A DNA stretch of 64,000 nucleotides from Bin5 sp965232575 (lineage in GTDB: Bacteria > Chloroflexota > Anaerolineae > Caldilineales > Caldilineaceae): positions 310,001 through 374,000 of the forward strand of contig CBDDPZ010000007.1 in the NCBI GenBank assembly GCA_965232575.1, written 5' to 3'. Of the stretch, positions 35,070-43,015 are shown piece after piece. Made by a program: the position numbers and the translations under genes. Numbering within the stretch: position 1 is the stretch's first letter; each line of letters opens with the position of its first letter. Below the pieces are notes generated by a model that was not told the DNA's origin, searched no databases, and saw only the letters and a program-made list of their open reading frames with translations.

Positions 35070-36101
35070 ATGACCATCGCGCTGGCTCTTGCCGCCGGTC
35101 TAGTGCTCGGCTACCTCCTCGAAAGGGGCGATTTCTGCTTTCACAGCACCTTGCGGGGCCTCGTCCGGCGGCCGCCGCAACTGAATCTGGTCCGCGCCTA
35201 CCTGTTGACGCTGTTAATCGCCATCCCCCTCGTACAGGGTATGATCGCCCTCGGCTGGATCACGCCCTGGATTGCGCCCTGGGCCTGGCAGGCGAACCTC
35301 GTCGGCGGCCTCTTATTCGGCGCCGGCATGGTCATCGCCGCAACCTGCGTGACCGGCATCTTTTATAAACTCGGCCATGGCATGCTCGGCACATTTGTCG
35401 GACTGGCCACCTGGTCAATCGGGGATCTCCTCGTCTGGCGCGGGCCCCTCGACTCTCTGCGGATCGCGTTGAATGAAAATCCTGTGGTCACGGATGGCAT
35501 GTCAACTACGCTCTTGAATCTGCTCGGCTCTCCGTTGGGAATCGGCCTGCTCGTCCTGCTGCTCGCGGCCGCATCCGTCTTCCTTTGGCGAAGCCCCCGT
35601 CCACGCCAGGGCGACTACTGGACATGGCTACCTCTCGGCGCATCCGTTGGGCTCTTTACCAGCTTGGCCTGGCTCCTCGCCCGCGCCGGCGGGGCCAACT
35701 ATACTTTCGGCACATCACGCGTTCCCACCATGCTGTACGAGTCCCTGCTGGGCGCAACTGAAACCGGGAATCTGTGGATTCCTGTTGCCCTGATCGCTCT
35801 GCTGCCCGGCTCTTTCATCGCCGCGCGCCGCGCCGGCACCTTCTGGGCCAGGGGAGAAACGACGGGCCGCTATACACAGTTGGCCGCTGGCGGTCTGCTC
35901 ATGGGCGTAGGCGCCGGCATTTCCGGCGGCTGCAACCTGGGCCATTCATTGGTCGGCGTCCCCCTCCTCAGCCTCGGCAGCATGACCACCACCGTGGCGA
36001 TGCTGCTGGGCGTATTTCTGACCGACCGCGCCATAGGTCTGCTGCGCCCCCGGCAGCCGCAACCGAATCGAACATCCACCAGCGTTATTTCGCCGGGCTG
36101 A
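35070..36101 (+). CDS. YeeE/YedE-family sulfur-compound transporter
   Basis: 343 residues with nine or so hydrophobic segments. Two repeat-like halves carry the family's Cys/Gly signatures: LERGDFCFHSTLRG, LLFGAGMVIAATCVTG and GVGAGISGGCNLGHSLVG. In characterised YeeE the conserved cysteines relay thiosulfate through the membrane. Lies between two DoxX genes, suggesting a sulfur-handling membrane unit; linkage to the importer upstream is by strand and spacing only. Confidence 0.9.
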   Translation: MTIALALAAGLVLGYLLERGDFCFHSTLRGLVRRPPQLNLVRAYLLTLLIAIPLVQGMIALGWITPWIAPWAWQANLVGGLLFGAGMVIAATCVTGIFYKLGHGMLGTFVGLATWSIGDLLVWRGPLDSLRIALNENPVVTDGMSTTLLNLLGSPLGIGLLVLLLAAASVFLWRSPRPRQGDYWTWLPLGASVGLFTSLAWLLARAGGANYTFGTSRVPTMLYESLLGATETGNLWIPVALIALLPGSFIAARRAGTFWARGETTGRYTQLAAGGLLMGVGAGISGGCNLGHSLVGVPLLSLGSMTTTVAMLLGVFLTDRAIGLLRPRQPQPNRTSTSVISPG

Positions 36102-36142
36102 TCGACGTTGATCAGACTTAGAATCTGAACTGGAGCAATGAT

Positions 36143-36628
36143 ATGGGTCAGGTAGAAAGCAGATTGCGGCAGGCTGTCGCCATTCTACGTATAACTCTCG
36201 GAGTGATACTGGTTGTCACCTGGTACAAAAACCTGCAGGACGGGATTTACACTGCCGATGGCATCGTCGGCCTCTTCAACTATCTCTTTAACGACAACGG
36301 CGGCGGCCCGGCCTTCTACCGGGCAATAATCAACGGCACAATCTTGCAAGTGCCTGGGCTGTTCGCAGTCTTTCAGTTGGTAGGAGAGTTGCTGTTGGGC
36401 CTGGGCCTGCTGGTCGGCCTTTTCACGCCTCTGGCTGCCGTCGGCGCCGCCCTCTTCTTCTTTAATCTGTTCCTGGCTTACCTCGGCGGCCAGGAGTGGA
36501 TCTGGACCTATGTGCTGCTCACAGTCTCCGCCCTGGTAACGGCCCTGACTCAGTCCGGCCGCGCCTGGGGATTGGACAGCCTGCTCCTGAGGCGGCTGGG
36601 AGAACCTCCGGGTGGCCCTATCTGGTAA
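36143..36628 (+). CDS. DoxX-family membrane protein 2
   Basis: 161 residues, four hydrophobic segments: AILRITLGVILVVTWYKNL, LFAVFQLVGELLLGLGLLVG, AAVGAALFFFNLFLAYLG and TYVLLTVSALVTALTQSG, ending GRAWGLDSLL, nearly the same tail as the other DoxX protein here. Start at 36143 by ATG. Likely part of the same unit as the YeeE/YedE gene 41 bases upstream. Confidence 0.78.
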   Translation: MGQVESRLRQAVAILRITLGVILVVTWYKNLQDGIYTADGIVGLFNYLFNDNGGGPAFYRAIINGTILQVPGLFAVFQLVGELLLGLGLLVGLFTPLAAVGAALFFFNLFLAYLGGQEWIWTYVLLTVSALVTALTQSGRAWGLDSLLLRRLGEPPGGPIW

Positions 36629-36790
36629 CAATGTTGAAGCCTTACGCGCGGTCTGCCACTGCGGAATCCGTGATCAGGGCAAAAGATCGTATTCACAGAT
36701 GACGCAACCCGCTCCCGCTGCCGCCTCCTTGCCTTGAGCGAGAGTTGAACTGGCAACAGGAGGCACGAAACTGAAGGCTGAAATCTTCGT

Positions 36791-38269
36791 ATGACGGTTC
36801 TTAAGCTCATCTACGTTATCGCCGCATCTCTTCTTGCCATCTATGGCCTGCAGGCGCTTTTCCTGACCCTCATCGCTCGGCGAACGCTATTCGACGCGGA
36901 ACCACCGCCTCCTCCCGATACACGGCATCAACCGTCCGTTACCGTTCAGCTCCCCGTCTTCAATGAACGTCATGTCGTGCGCCGCCTGATCGACGCCGTC
37001 GCCGCATTCGACTGGCCCGCAGACCGGCTCCAGATTCAGATCCTTGACGACTCGACCGACGATACCAGCCAGATAATCGCCAATTGCATCGCCTTCCACC
37101 GACGCAATGGCATCGACATCACCCAATGCCACCGCACCGTACGCCAAGGCTACAAGGCCGGCGCCCTGCGCGAGGGGCTTGCCGACGCCCGCGGCGAATT
37201 CATCGCCATCTTTGACGCCGATTTCGTGCCGCCGCCCGACTTTCTGCAGCGCACTATCGCCCCCTTCGATGATTCCGAGGTCGGCTGCGTCCAGGCCCGC
37301 TGGGGCCATCTCAACGCCAACGTCTCCCACCTGACACTGGCCCAGTCTCTCGGCATTGACGGCCACTTCGTCGTCGAACAGAGGGCCCGCAACGAACTGG
37401 GCGCACTGCTCAACTTCAACGGCACCGCCGGCCTCTGGCGGCGCTCCTGTATGGAAGAAGCAGGCGGCTGGCAGGAGGACACGCTTACCGAAGACCTCGA
37501 CCTGAGCTACCGGGCCCAACTGTGCGGCTGGCGCGTCGCCTATCTGCCGCACGTGATTGTGCCGGCCGAGATTCCCGTCTCTGTCGACGCCTTCAAACGG
37601 CAGCAGTTCCGCTGGGCCAAGGGCAGTATGCAGACCGCAAAAAAGCTGTTCACAGCCGTCCTCGGCTCCTCCCAACCTCTGTGGCGCAAGGCCCTCGGCA
37701 TCGCCCATCTGACCGGCTACGCCGTCCACCCGCTAATGCTGATCAATCTGCTCTTCCTCCTGCCCATGATGTCCTCCTTCAGCCCGGCACTCAGAATCGC
37801 CTCCCTCTTTTCCCTTACCGCCATCGGCCCCCCGCTCATGTACTGGACCGCCATGCAAAGCCAGGGCGTTTCCGTCCGCCAGCGGATTCGCCGGCTCATA
37901 GTGCTGCTTGGGCTGGGAACCGGCCTATCCGTCAACAACAGCCGCGCCGTCTTTGAAGCGCTGCTTGGCGTCCGCAGCGCCTTCAAGCGGACACCCAAGT
38001 TCGCCGTCACCCGCGCCAGCAAGGACTGGCATACCAGCGCCTACGTCCTGCCCAGTGACCCAACCGTCTGGGCCGAAATCGCCCTGGCCGTCTACACAAA
38101 CGCGCTCCTCCTGTTCAGTCTCCTCAATGGTTTCTGGTGGCTTTTCCCCTGGCTCTCCCTCTACGCCTGCGGCTATACCTACATTTCCTACCTTTCCATC
38201 CGCCAGGCCTGGGAAAGACGCGGCGCAGTGCGCCATGGACTGGCTGCCGTGCGGGAGGCAGGAGATTGA
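36791..38269 (+). CDS. membrane processive-type family 2 glycosyltransferase
   Basis: 492 residues. An N-terminal hydrophobic segment, then the GT2 catalytic domain: DDSTDDT (nucleotide-sugar Asp), IFDADFVPP (DxD), TEDLDLSYR (catalytic base) and QQFRWAKG (QxxRW). Several C-terminal membrane segments follow. The pattern is that of cellulose-synthase-like or mannan/beta-glucan synthases of GT2, as found in Chloroflexota. It heads a run of five genes for glycolipid or polysaccharide synthesis; its stop is overlapped by the next start. Confidence 0.9.
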   Translation: MTVLKLIYVIAASLLAIYGLQALFLTLIARRTLFDAEPPPPPDTRHQPSVTVQLPVFNERHVVRRLIDAVAAFDWPADRLQIQILDDSTDDTSQIIANCIAFHRRNGIDITQCHRTVRQGYKAGALREGLADARGEFIAIFDADFVPPPDFLQRTIAPFDDSEVGCVQARWGHLNANVSHLTLAQSLGIDGHFVVEQRARNELGALLNFNGTAGLWRRSCMEEAGGWQEDTLTEDLDLSYRAQLCGWRVAYLPHVIVPAEIPVSVDAFKRQQFRWAKGSMQTAKKLFTAVLGSSQPLWRKALGIAHLTGYAVHPLMLINLLFLLPMMSSFSPALRIASLFSLTAIGPPLMYWTAMQSQGVSVRQRIRRLIVLLGLGTGLSVNNSRAVFEALLGVRSAFKRTPKFAVTRASKDWHTSAYVLPSDPTVWAEIALAVYTNALLLFSLLNGFWWLFPWLSLYACGYTYISYLSIRQAWERRGAVRHGLAAVREAGD

Positions 38270-39210
38270 CCGCCCAAAACGAGGAGGCGGGGCAAAAAAG
38301 TGGTAGCGATCCCTCCTTGCCCGACGACTCGTCCCTACCGGACGACGGCCCCCTTCTCCGGCCCTCCATCCCATCGCAGGTCGAGAATTCCTCCCGCCGC
38401 GCCCTACTTGTCATGGCCAAACAACCCATCGCCGGCCGCGCCAAGACCCGGCTCGTCCCCCCGCTTACCAGCGATTCCGCAGCCTCTCTCTACCTCTGTT
38501 TTTTGAAGGACATCTTGGCAACCGTGCGCGCCGCCGCCCATCTGGATGCCTTCATTCCCGTAATCGCCTATACACCGGCCGCCGCACGAGACTTCTTCCG
38601 CCAGCTCGCGCCCGATTTCTGGCTGATCCCACAGGATGGCACAGCGCCGGCAAACGCCCGCGTTCTTCCCGCAGGCAGTTTACCGGCAACTTCCAGTCCC
38701 CGGCCCGCTGCTGCGCCGCGCTCTCGGTCTTCCCGGCCCCAACAAGAGTCGCCCGCCCACCAACCAGAACGGCTGGGCGACCGCCTCCAATACGTCCTCT
38801 CCACTGCACTCGCTTGCGGCCTTAGCCAAGTCGCCGCCATGAACAGCGACAGCCCCACCCTGCCGGCCGAGCTGCTCTGCTCCGCCTTTCGACGCCTAGA
38901 CGATCCCCACGTGGACGCCGTATTCGGCCCCTGCGCCGACGGCGGCTACTATCTGATCGGTGTCAAAAAACCGCCCGGACGCCTCGTTACAGGCGTACAC
39001 ATGTCCACGCCAACCGTCCTGCGTGATACACTGACCATCGCTGCCGAAGAAGGCATCCGGGTCGACCTGCTGCCCGAATGGTACGACGTTGACAGCGCCG
39101 GTGAGCTCGAACGTCTATCCGCCGAACTGGCCTCCCATCCCGAACGTGCCCCCGCCACATGCCGTTTCCTGACCACCCAATGGACGTCGACGTCATCATC
39201 CCAGCCCTGA
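38266..39210 (+). CDS. TIGR04282/DUF2064-family glycosyltransferase-like protein
   Basis: 314 residues from a TTG at 38266 that overlaps the preceding stop (TTGA) with GGAGGCAGGAG just upstream; an internal Met at 38413 would give the usual short N-terminus. Family core: ALLVMAKQPIAGRAKTRLVP, MNSDSPTLPAELL (nucleotide/metal site), VFGPCADGGYYLIGVK and PEWYDVDSAGEL. A Pro/Arg-rich insert near residues 145-170 is unusual. Related proteins accompany arsenosugar or glycolipid synthesis; exact donor unknown. Confidence 0.85.
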   Translation: MTAQNEEAGQKSGSDPSLPDDSSLPDDGPLLRPSIPSQVENSSRRALLVMAKQPIAGRAKTRLVPPLTSDSAASLYLCFLKDILATVRAAAHLDAFIPVIAYTPAAARDFFRQLAPDFWLIPQDGTAPANARVLPAGSLPATSSPRPAAAPRSRSSRPQQESPAHQPERLGDRLQYVLSTALACGLSQVAAMNSDSPTLPAELLCSAFRRLDDPHVDAVFGPCADGGYYLIGVKKPPGRLVTGVHMSTPTVLRDTLTIAAEEGIRVDLLPEWYDVDSAGELERLSAELASHPERAPATCRFLTTQWTSTSSSQP

Positions 39211-39863
39211 ACGAGGCCGGCAACATCGCCCAACTCGTGCGCGAGGCCGCAGCTCAGCCCGTTGTCCGTGTGATCGTCGTCGATAACGGCTCCACCGACG
39301 ACACCGGACCCCTGGCAGCTGAAGCCGGCGCACACGTAGTCGTCGAGCCCCGCCGTGGCTACGGTTACGCCTGCGCCGCCGGCGTTGCCGCCGCAACCGC
39401 CGATATCCTCCTCTTTCTCGACGGCGACTTCAGCTCCCTGCCGGCCGAGATGCCCCGGCTGCTGCTGCCCGTTCAACAGGGCCAGGCCGATCTGGTCCTC
39501 GGTTCGCGCGTGTTGGGGGAAATCCTGCCCGGCGCCATGCCTCCCCATCAGCGCTTCGGCAACTGGCTCACCTCCGCCTTGATGAGCCGGCTCTACGGCA
39601 TGGCCGTCACCGACCTGGGCCCCTACCGCGCCATCCGCCGCGATCTGCTGAGGGAACTCCACATGCAGGAGATGACCTTCGGCTGGCCTACTGAAATGAT
39701 GGTAAAATGCGCCCGATTGGGCGTGCCGATTCTCGAAGTGCCGGTCAGCTTCGCCCCTCGCCGTGCCGGACAATCCAAAGTCAGCGGGACCCTTCGCGGC
39801 TCCGTCCTGGCTGCCTACTACATACTCGGCGTCACCCTGCGCTACGCCTTCTCCAGCCAATAA
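39159..39863 (+). CDS. small family 2 glycosyltransferase (DPM/UDP-glucose type)
   Basis: 234 residues; the Met at 39180 (MDVDVIIPALNEAG) is an equally good start, both overlapping the previous gene. GT-A motifs: VIIPALNEAGNI, VVDNGSTDDT, LFLDGDFSSLP (DxD) and a Pro-Tyr-Arg-Ala segment GPYRAIRRDLL. The size and FGWPTEMMVKCARLGVPILE match dolichol-phosphate-mannose-synthase-like enzymes that charge a lipid carrier, a donor that the GT39 enzyme nearby could use. Confidence 0.9.
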   Translation: MPFPDHPMDVDVIIPALNEAGNIAQLVREAAAQPVVRVIVVDNGSTDDTGPLAAEAGAHVVVEPRRGYGYACAAGVAAATADILLFLDGDFSSLPAEMPRLLLPVQQGQADLVLGSRVLGEILPGAMPPHQRFGNWLTSALMSRLYGMAVTDLGPYRAIRRDLLRELHMQEMTFGWPTEMMVKCARLGVPILEVPVSFAPRRAGQSKVSGTLRGSVLAAYYILGVTLRYAFSSQ

Positions 39864-39931
39864 GCATGTGCGCAAAGTGGCGCCGTAACTCACAGCCCGC
39901 CGCCCATAAGGGTTTACTGACCACCGCCCTC

Positions 39932-40852
39932 ATGACCCACCGCAAGGCGATCTACTGCCAGGCCTTGGCAGCCATACTGTTCAGCACAAGTGGCCTGCTG
40001 ATCAAAGTCATCTCCGTAGAGCCCCTGCCCCTGCTGGGCGTGCGCGGTGCCTTCGCCGTCCTGGCCATTGCTCTCTACATGGCGCGCCCTTTCCTGCAAA
40101 CTGCGCGCCGGAACTCATCCAACAGCCCGCGCCCGAATCAAGCGAGGCCCCGTCCGAAACTTCGCTGGTCGCTCCCGCTGCTCGGCGGGGCCATCTCCCT
40201 CGTCTGCGCACAAGCTTTCTTTATCACTGCTGTGCGCGAGACCACAGCCGCCAACGCTATCTTCCTTCAGTACTCTGCACCTATCTTCGTGGCCTTTTTC
40301 GGTGTTCACTATCTCCGCGAACCCGTAGGGAAGTTGGACTGGCTTGCGCTCGCGGCCATCGGTGTGGGCCTTCTCTGCTTCTACGGTGATGGACTGACCA
40401 CCGGTGGCGCAGTCGGGAACTTTTCTGCCCTGCTGTCCGGCCTGACATTCGCCTGGTTCCTCCTGTTCATGCGTAAACAAAAGGATGTATCGACCATCGA
40501 AACCGTCCTGTTGGGCAACGTCCTCGCGGGTCTGCTGGGTCTTCCCTTTCTGCGCGGGGCCGCGCCGAGCGCGGCCGACTGGATGGGGATGCTCTTTCTC
40601 GGCATCTTTCAGTTCGGCCTCCCCTCCATCCTCATTGCCATCGCAATCAAAAGGCTGACCGCAGTGGAAGCCGTCCTGATTCAGACCCTGGAACCGATTT
40701 TCAACCCCTTGTGGGTTCTTCTTTTCATAGGCGAGATGCCCACTCCCTTGGCACTGCTGGGGGGAGCAATCGTTGTCGGCGCGGTCACGCTTCGCTCAAT
40801 CCTGTATACCCGGGCGCAGCCCGTAGAGCCCGCTTCCCAGCCCACAGCATGA
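39932..40852 (+). CDS. EamA/DMT-family transporter
   Basis: 306 residues, ten hydrophobic segments in two five-helix halves. The ATG at 39932 gives a normal N-terminus (QALAAILFSTSGLLIKVI); an ATG at 39866 would add 22 basic residues. Typical segments are ITAVRETTAANAIFLQYSAP and VEAVLIQTLEPIFNPLWV. DMT carriers move metabolites; in a glycan cluster it might carry a nucleotide sugar or precursor, but no specificity motif is visible. Confidence 0.88.
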   Translation: MTHRKAIYCQALAAILFSTSGLLIKVISVEPLPLLGVRGAFAVLAIALYMARPFLQTARRNSSNSPRPNQARPRPKLRWSLPLLGGAISLVCAQAFFITAVRETTAANAIFLQYSAPIFVAFFGVHYLREPVGKLDWLALAAIGVGLLCFYGDGLTTGGAVGNFSALLSGLTFAWFLLFMRKQKDVSTIETVLLGNVLAGLLGLPFLRGAAPSAADWMGMLFLGIFQFGLPSILIAIAIKRLTAVEAVLIQTLEPIFNPLWVLLFIGEMPTPLALLGGAIVVGAVTLRSILYTRAQPVEPASQPTA

Positions 40853-40871
40853 CTACGCGACGAAGACCACA

Positions 40872-42914
40872 GTGAGCTGCTTGAATTCTCTTTTTGGAGG
40901 CCGTACCATCGCCGCCGCGCGCCTGATCTCGGTCCGTCAGCGCATCTGGGCCACCTCCCTGCCCGAGTTGTTCGTCCTTCTCCTGGCCGCCCTGCCCCGC
41001 CTCTGGCGCCTGGAATATCACAGCATCTGGTTCGACGAAGCCGTATCGCTCGACTGGGCAAGGCTCGGACCCGCTCACATATGGCCGGGCACCTTCCAGT
41101 TAATCAGAGACAAACACCCGCCTGCCTACTATCTCGCGCTCCACTACTGGCAGAGGCTGCTCGGCTGGTTCGGCGCCGACCAAAGCGACGCCACCCTGCG
41201 CATCTTCGGCGTCCTCATAGGGATTCTCATGGTCTGGGGGATTCTGCGTCTGGTAACGCAGCTCAGTGGCCGCGCTAACGGCCTGTTCGCCGGCGCCTTC
41301 ACCGCGCTCGCGCCCGTGCTTGTGTGGTACAGCCAGGAGCTACGGATGTTTCAGCCCGCCGCTACCGCGATCGTCTGGGCCGCCTTCTTCCTCGTCGCCG
41401 CCCGCGAACACCTTCCTCCGCGGGGTACATCGCCTGGCAGAAGCGCCGTCCCGTCCCGCCTATTCTACTGGCTCGGTCTCGTAGCAGCACTGACTGCCGC
41501 CCTTTACAGCTATCTCTACGTCGCCTTCTTCCTGCCCGGCCTCGGTCTGGCCGTATTCCTTCTTGCCCGTCGTAACGGATCTTTCGACAGGCGCTATTTT
41601 CTCGAGGCCATCGCCGCCTTCGCAGTCGTCGCCCTCCTCTTCCTGCCCCTTGCCCGCAGCGCCTGGGCCGTCAACAACGCATCGAGCACACCCGGCGCCC
41701 CCTTTGCCGACTTCCTGCCAAACCTCTGGCGCCAGCTGCGTATCTTCACCGTCTGGCATACCGGCTGGCCCTCCGCGTACCGCACCGCAGCCGTCCTCTT
41801 CTTCGCCCTCCTCGTCCTCACCGGTCTGCTCCTTCCCGGAGACCGTCGCCGTGACTCGCGCCCGCTCCTCTGGCTCTGGATCGGCGCGCCGATCCTGATC
41901 GGCAGCGCCCTGATGGCAACCAACGTCGCCATCTTCCGCGAAGATCGCTACTTTCTCTTTCTCGCTCCCTTCGTCCTCTGGGCCGCCGCCCGCGGCGTGA
42001 TCGCATTCGGACACTGGCGGCCTGCTGCCGGCGCCCTTAGCGGCCTTGCCGCGCTCGTCCTCCTCGCCGCATCCCTGCCCGTCCTCTGGACGCCCCCGCT
42101 CTTTCGCGAGAACTGGCGCGCCGCTGCAGACTATATCAGCGCCTATCAGCGCCACAGCCCACACGCCGTCACCGCCGCACTCGTCCACCCCTACTTCCTC
42201 TTCCCCGCCCTCGACTGGTACCTGCGCCAGCAACCCGCCATAGCAGAGATGCCCGTCTACGGCAACTTCAACGCCCCACTGACCTCCGAACAGGCCGAGT
42301 CCCTCATCGCCGCCCATCTGCAGGATCTGACCGCGGCCAATGGCGCCGACACCCTCTGGCTGGTGCAAAGCCATCTCGCCGGCGTCGACGATCATCGCCT
42401 GGTTCAGGGTTGGTTGGATGGTAAATTCGCTCTCGTCACCGAGCAGTACCCGGCCGGCGTTGAGCTTCGAGGATATGCCGTCCGCTACAGATATCAGACC
42501 CTGCCCACGCTGTCTGAGACCGCCCTCCATCCGCAGGCTCAGCTATTCTCCGGCGTTGAACTCGCCGCCTGCGAGATCATCACCCCGGTCGTCCCCGCGC
42601 GCGATGTCCTCTACCATCCGCCCAGCGGCTGGGTCCATCTGCGCCTCTGGCTGCGGGCACACGAGGCCATAGGCGAAGCGCCCGCGCTCTTCGCCCTGGC
42701 CCAGTCAGATGACGGCCAGATCTGGGGACGTTCTCTGGAACGCGCCGGCGACGTGCTCTCCGTCTACCCGCCCGCCATGTGGCAGCCGGACGAATTCGTC
42801 CGGGTCGAACTGGATGTGAACCTCAATCCCTTAGCACACCCTGGCGCCTACAATGTCAAAGTCGAAGCTGAAGGGGAGCCGGGCATCCCCTGTGGAAGCG
42901 TCCAACTTGAATGA
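40872..42914 (+). CDS. family 39-type membrane glycosyltransferase (ArnT/PMT-like)
   Basis: 680 residues from a GTG at 40872. About ten to twelve membrane segments. The first loop carries YHSIWFDEAVSLDW, the DE motif in which the acidic residue is catalytic in GT39/GT83-type enzymes using lipid-linked sugars, and YYLALHYWQRLLG follows. The C-terminal ~270 residues are a soluble, beta-rich extracellular domain. Transfers a sugar at the outer face of the membrane; acceptor unknown. Last gene of the glycan cluster. Confidence 0.88.
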   Translation: MSCLNSLFGGRTIAAARLISVRQRIWATSLPELFVLLLAALPRLWRLEYHSIWFDEAVSLDWARLGPAHIWPGTFQLIRDKHPPAYYLALHYWQRLLGWFGADQSDATLRIFGVLIGILMVWGILRLVTQLSGRANGLFAGAFTALAPVLVWYSQELRMFQPAATAIVWAAFFLVAAREHLPPRGTSPGRSAVPSRLFYWLGLVAALTAALYSYLYVAFFLPGLGLAVFLLARRNGSFDRRYFLEAIAAFAVVALLFLPLARSAWAVNNASSTPGAPFADFLPNLWRQLRIFTVWHTGWPSAYRTAAVLFFALLVLTGLLLPGDRRRDSRPLLWLWIGAPILIGSALMATNVAIFREDRYFLFLAPFVLWAAARGVIAFGHWRPAAGALSGLAALVLLAASLPVLWTPPLFRENWRAAADYISAYQRHSPHAVTAALVHPYFLFPALDWYLRQQPAIAEMPVYGNFNAPLTSEQAESLIAAHLQDLTAANGADTLWLVQSHLAGVDDHRLVQGWLDGKFALVTEQYPAGVELRGYAVRYRYQTLPTLSETALHPQAQLFSGVELAACEIITPVVPARDVLYHPPSGWVHLRLWLRAHEAIGEAPALFALAQSDDGQIWGRSLERAGDVLSVYPPAMWQPDEFVRVELDVNLNPLAHPGAYNVKVEAEGEPGIPCGSVQLE

Positions 42915-42976
42915 AAAGCTCTACACGATCAGAGGCCCCCGGGAAGCCAAAGAGTCTCCCCTCAGTCATTCTCTAA

Positions 42977-43015
42977 CCACTGACCACCAACCACCGACCA
43001 CTGATCACTGTAGTT
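42977..43015. repeat. tandem heptamer array overlapping the recJ stop
   Basis: Five head-to-tail 7-mers of CCACYGA type (CCACTGA, CCACCAA, CCACCGA, CCACTGA, TCACTGT). The recJ stop codon is inside the last unit. The bordering AGTTC is shared with the array at 14825-14850. Confidence 0.6.
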
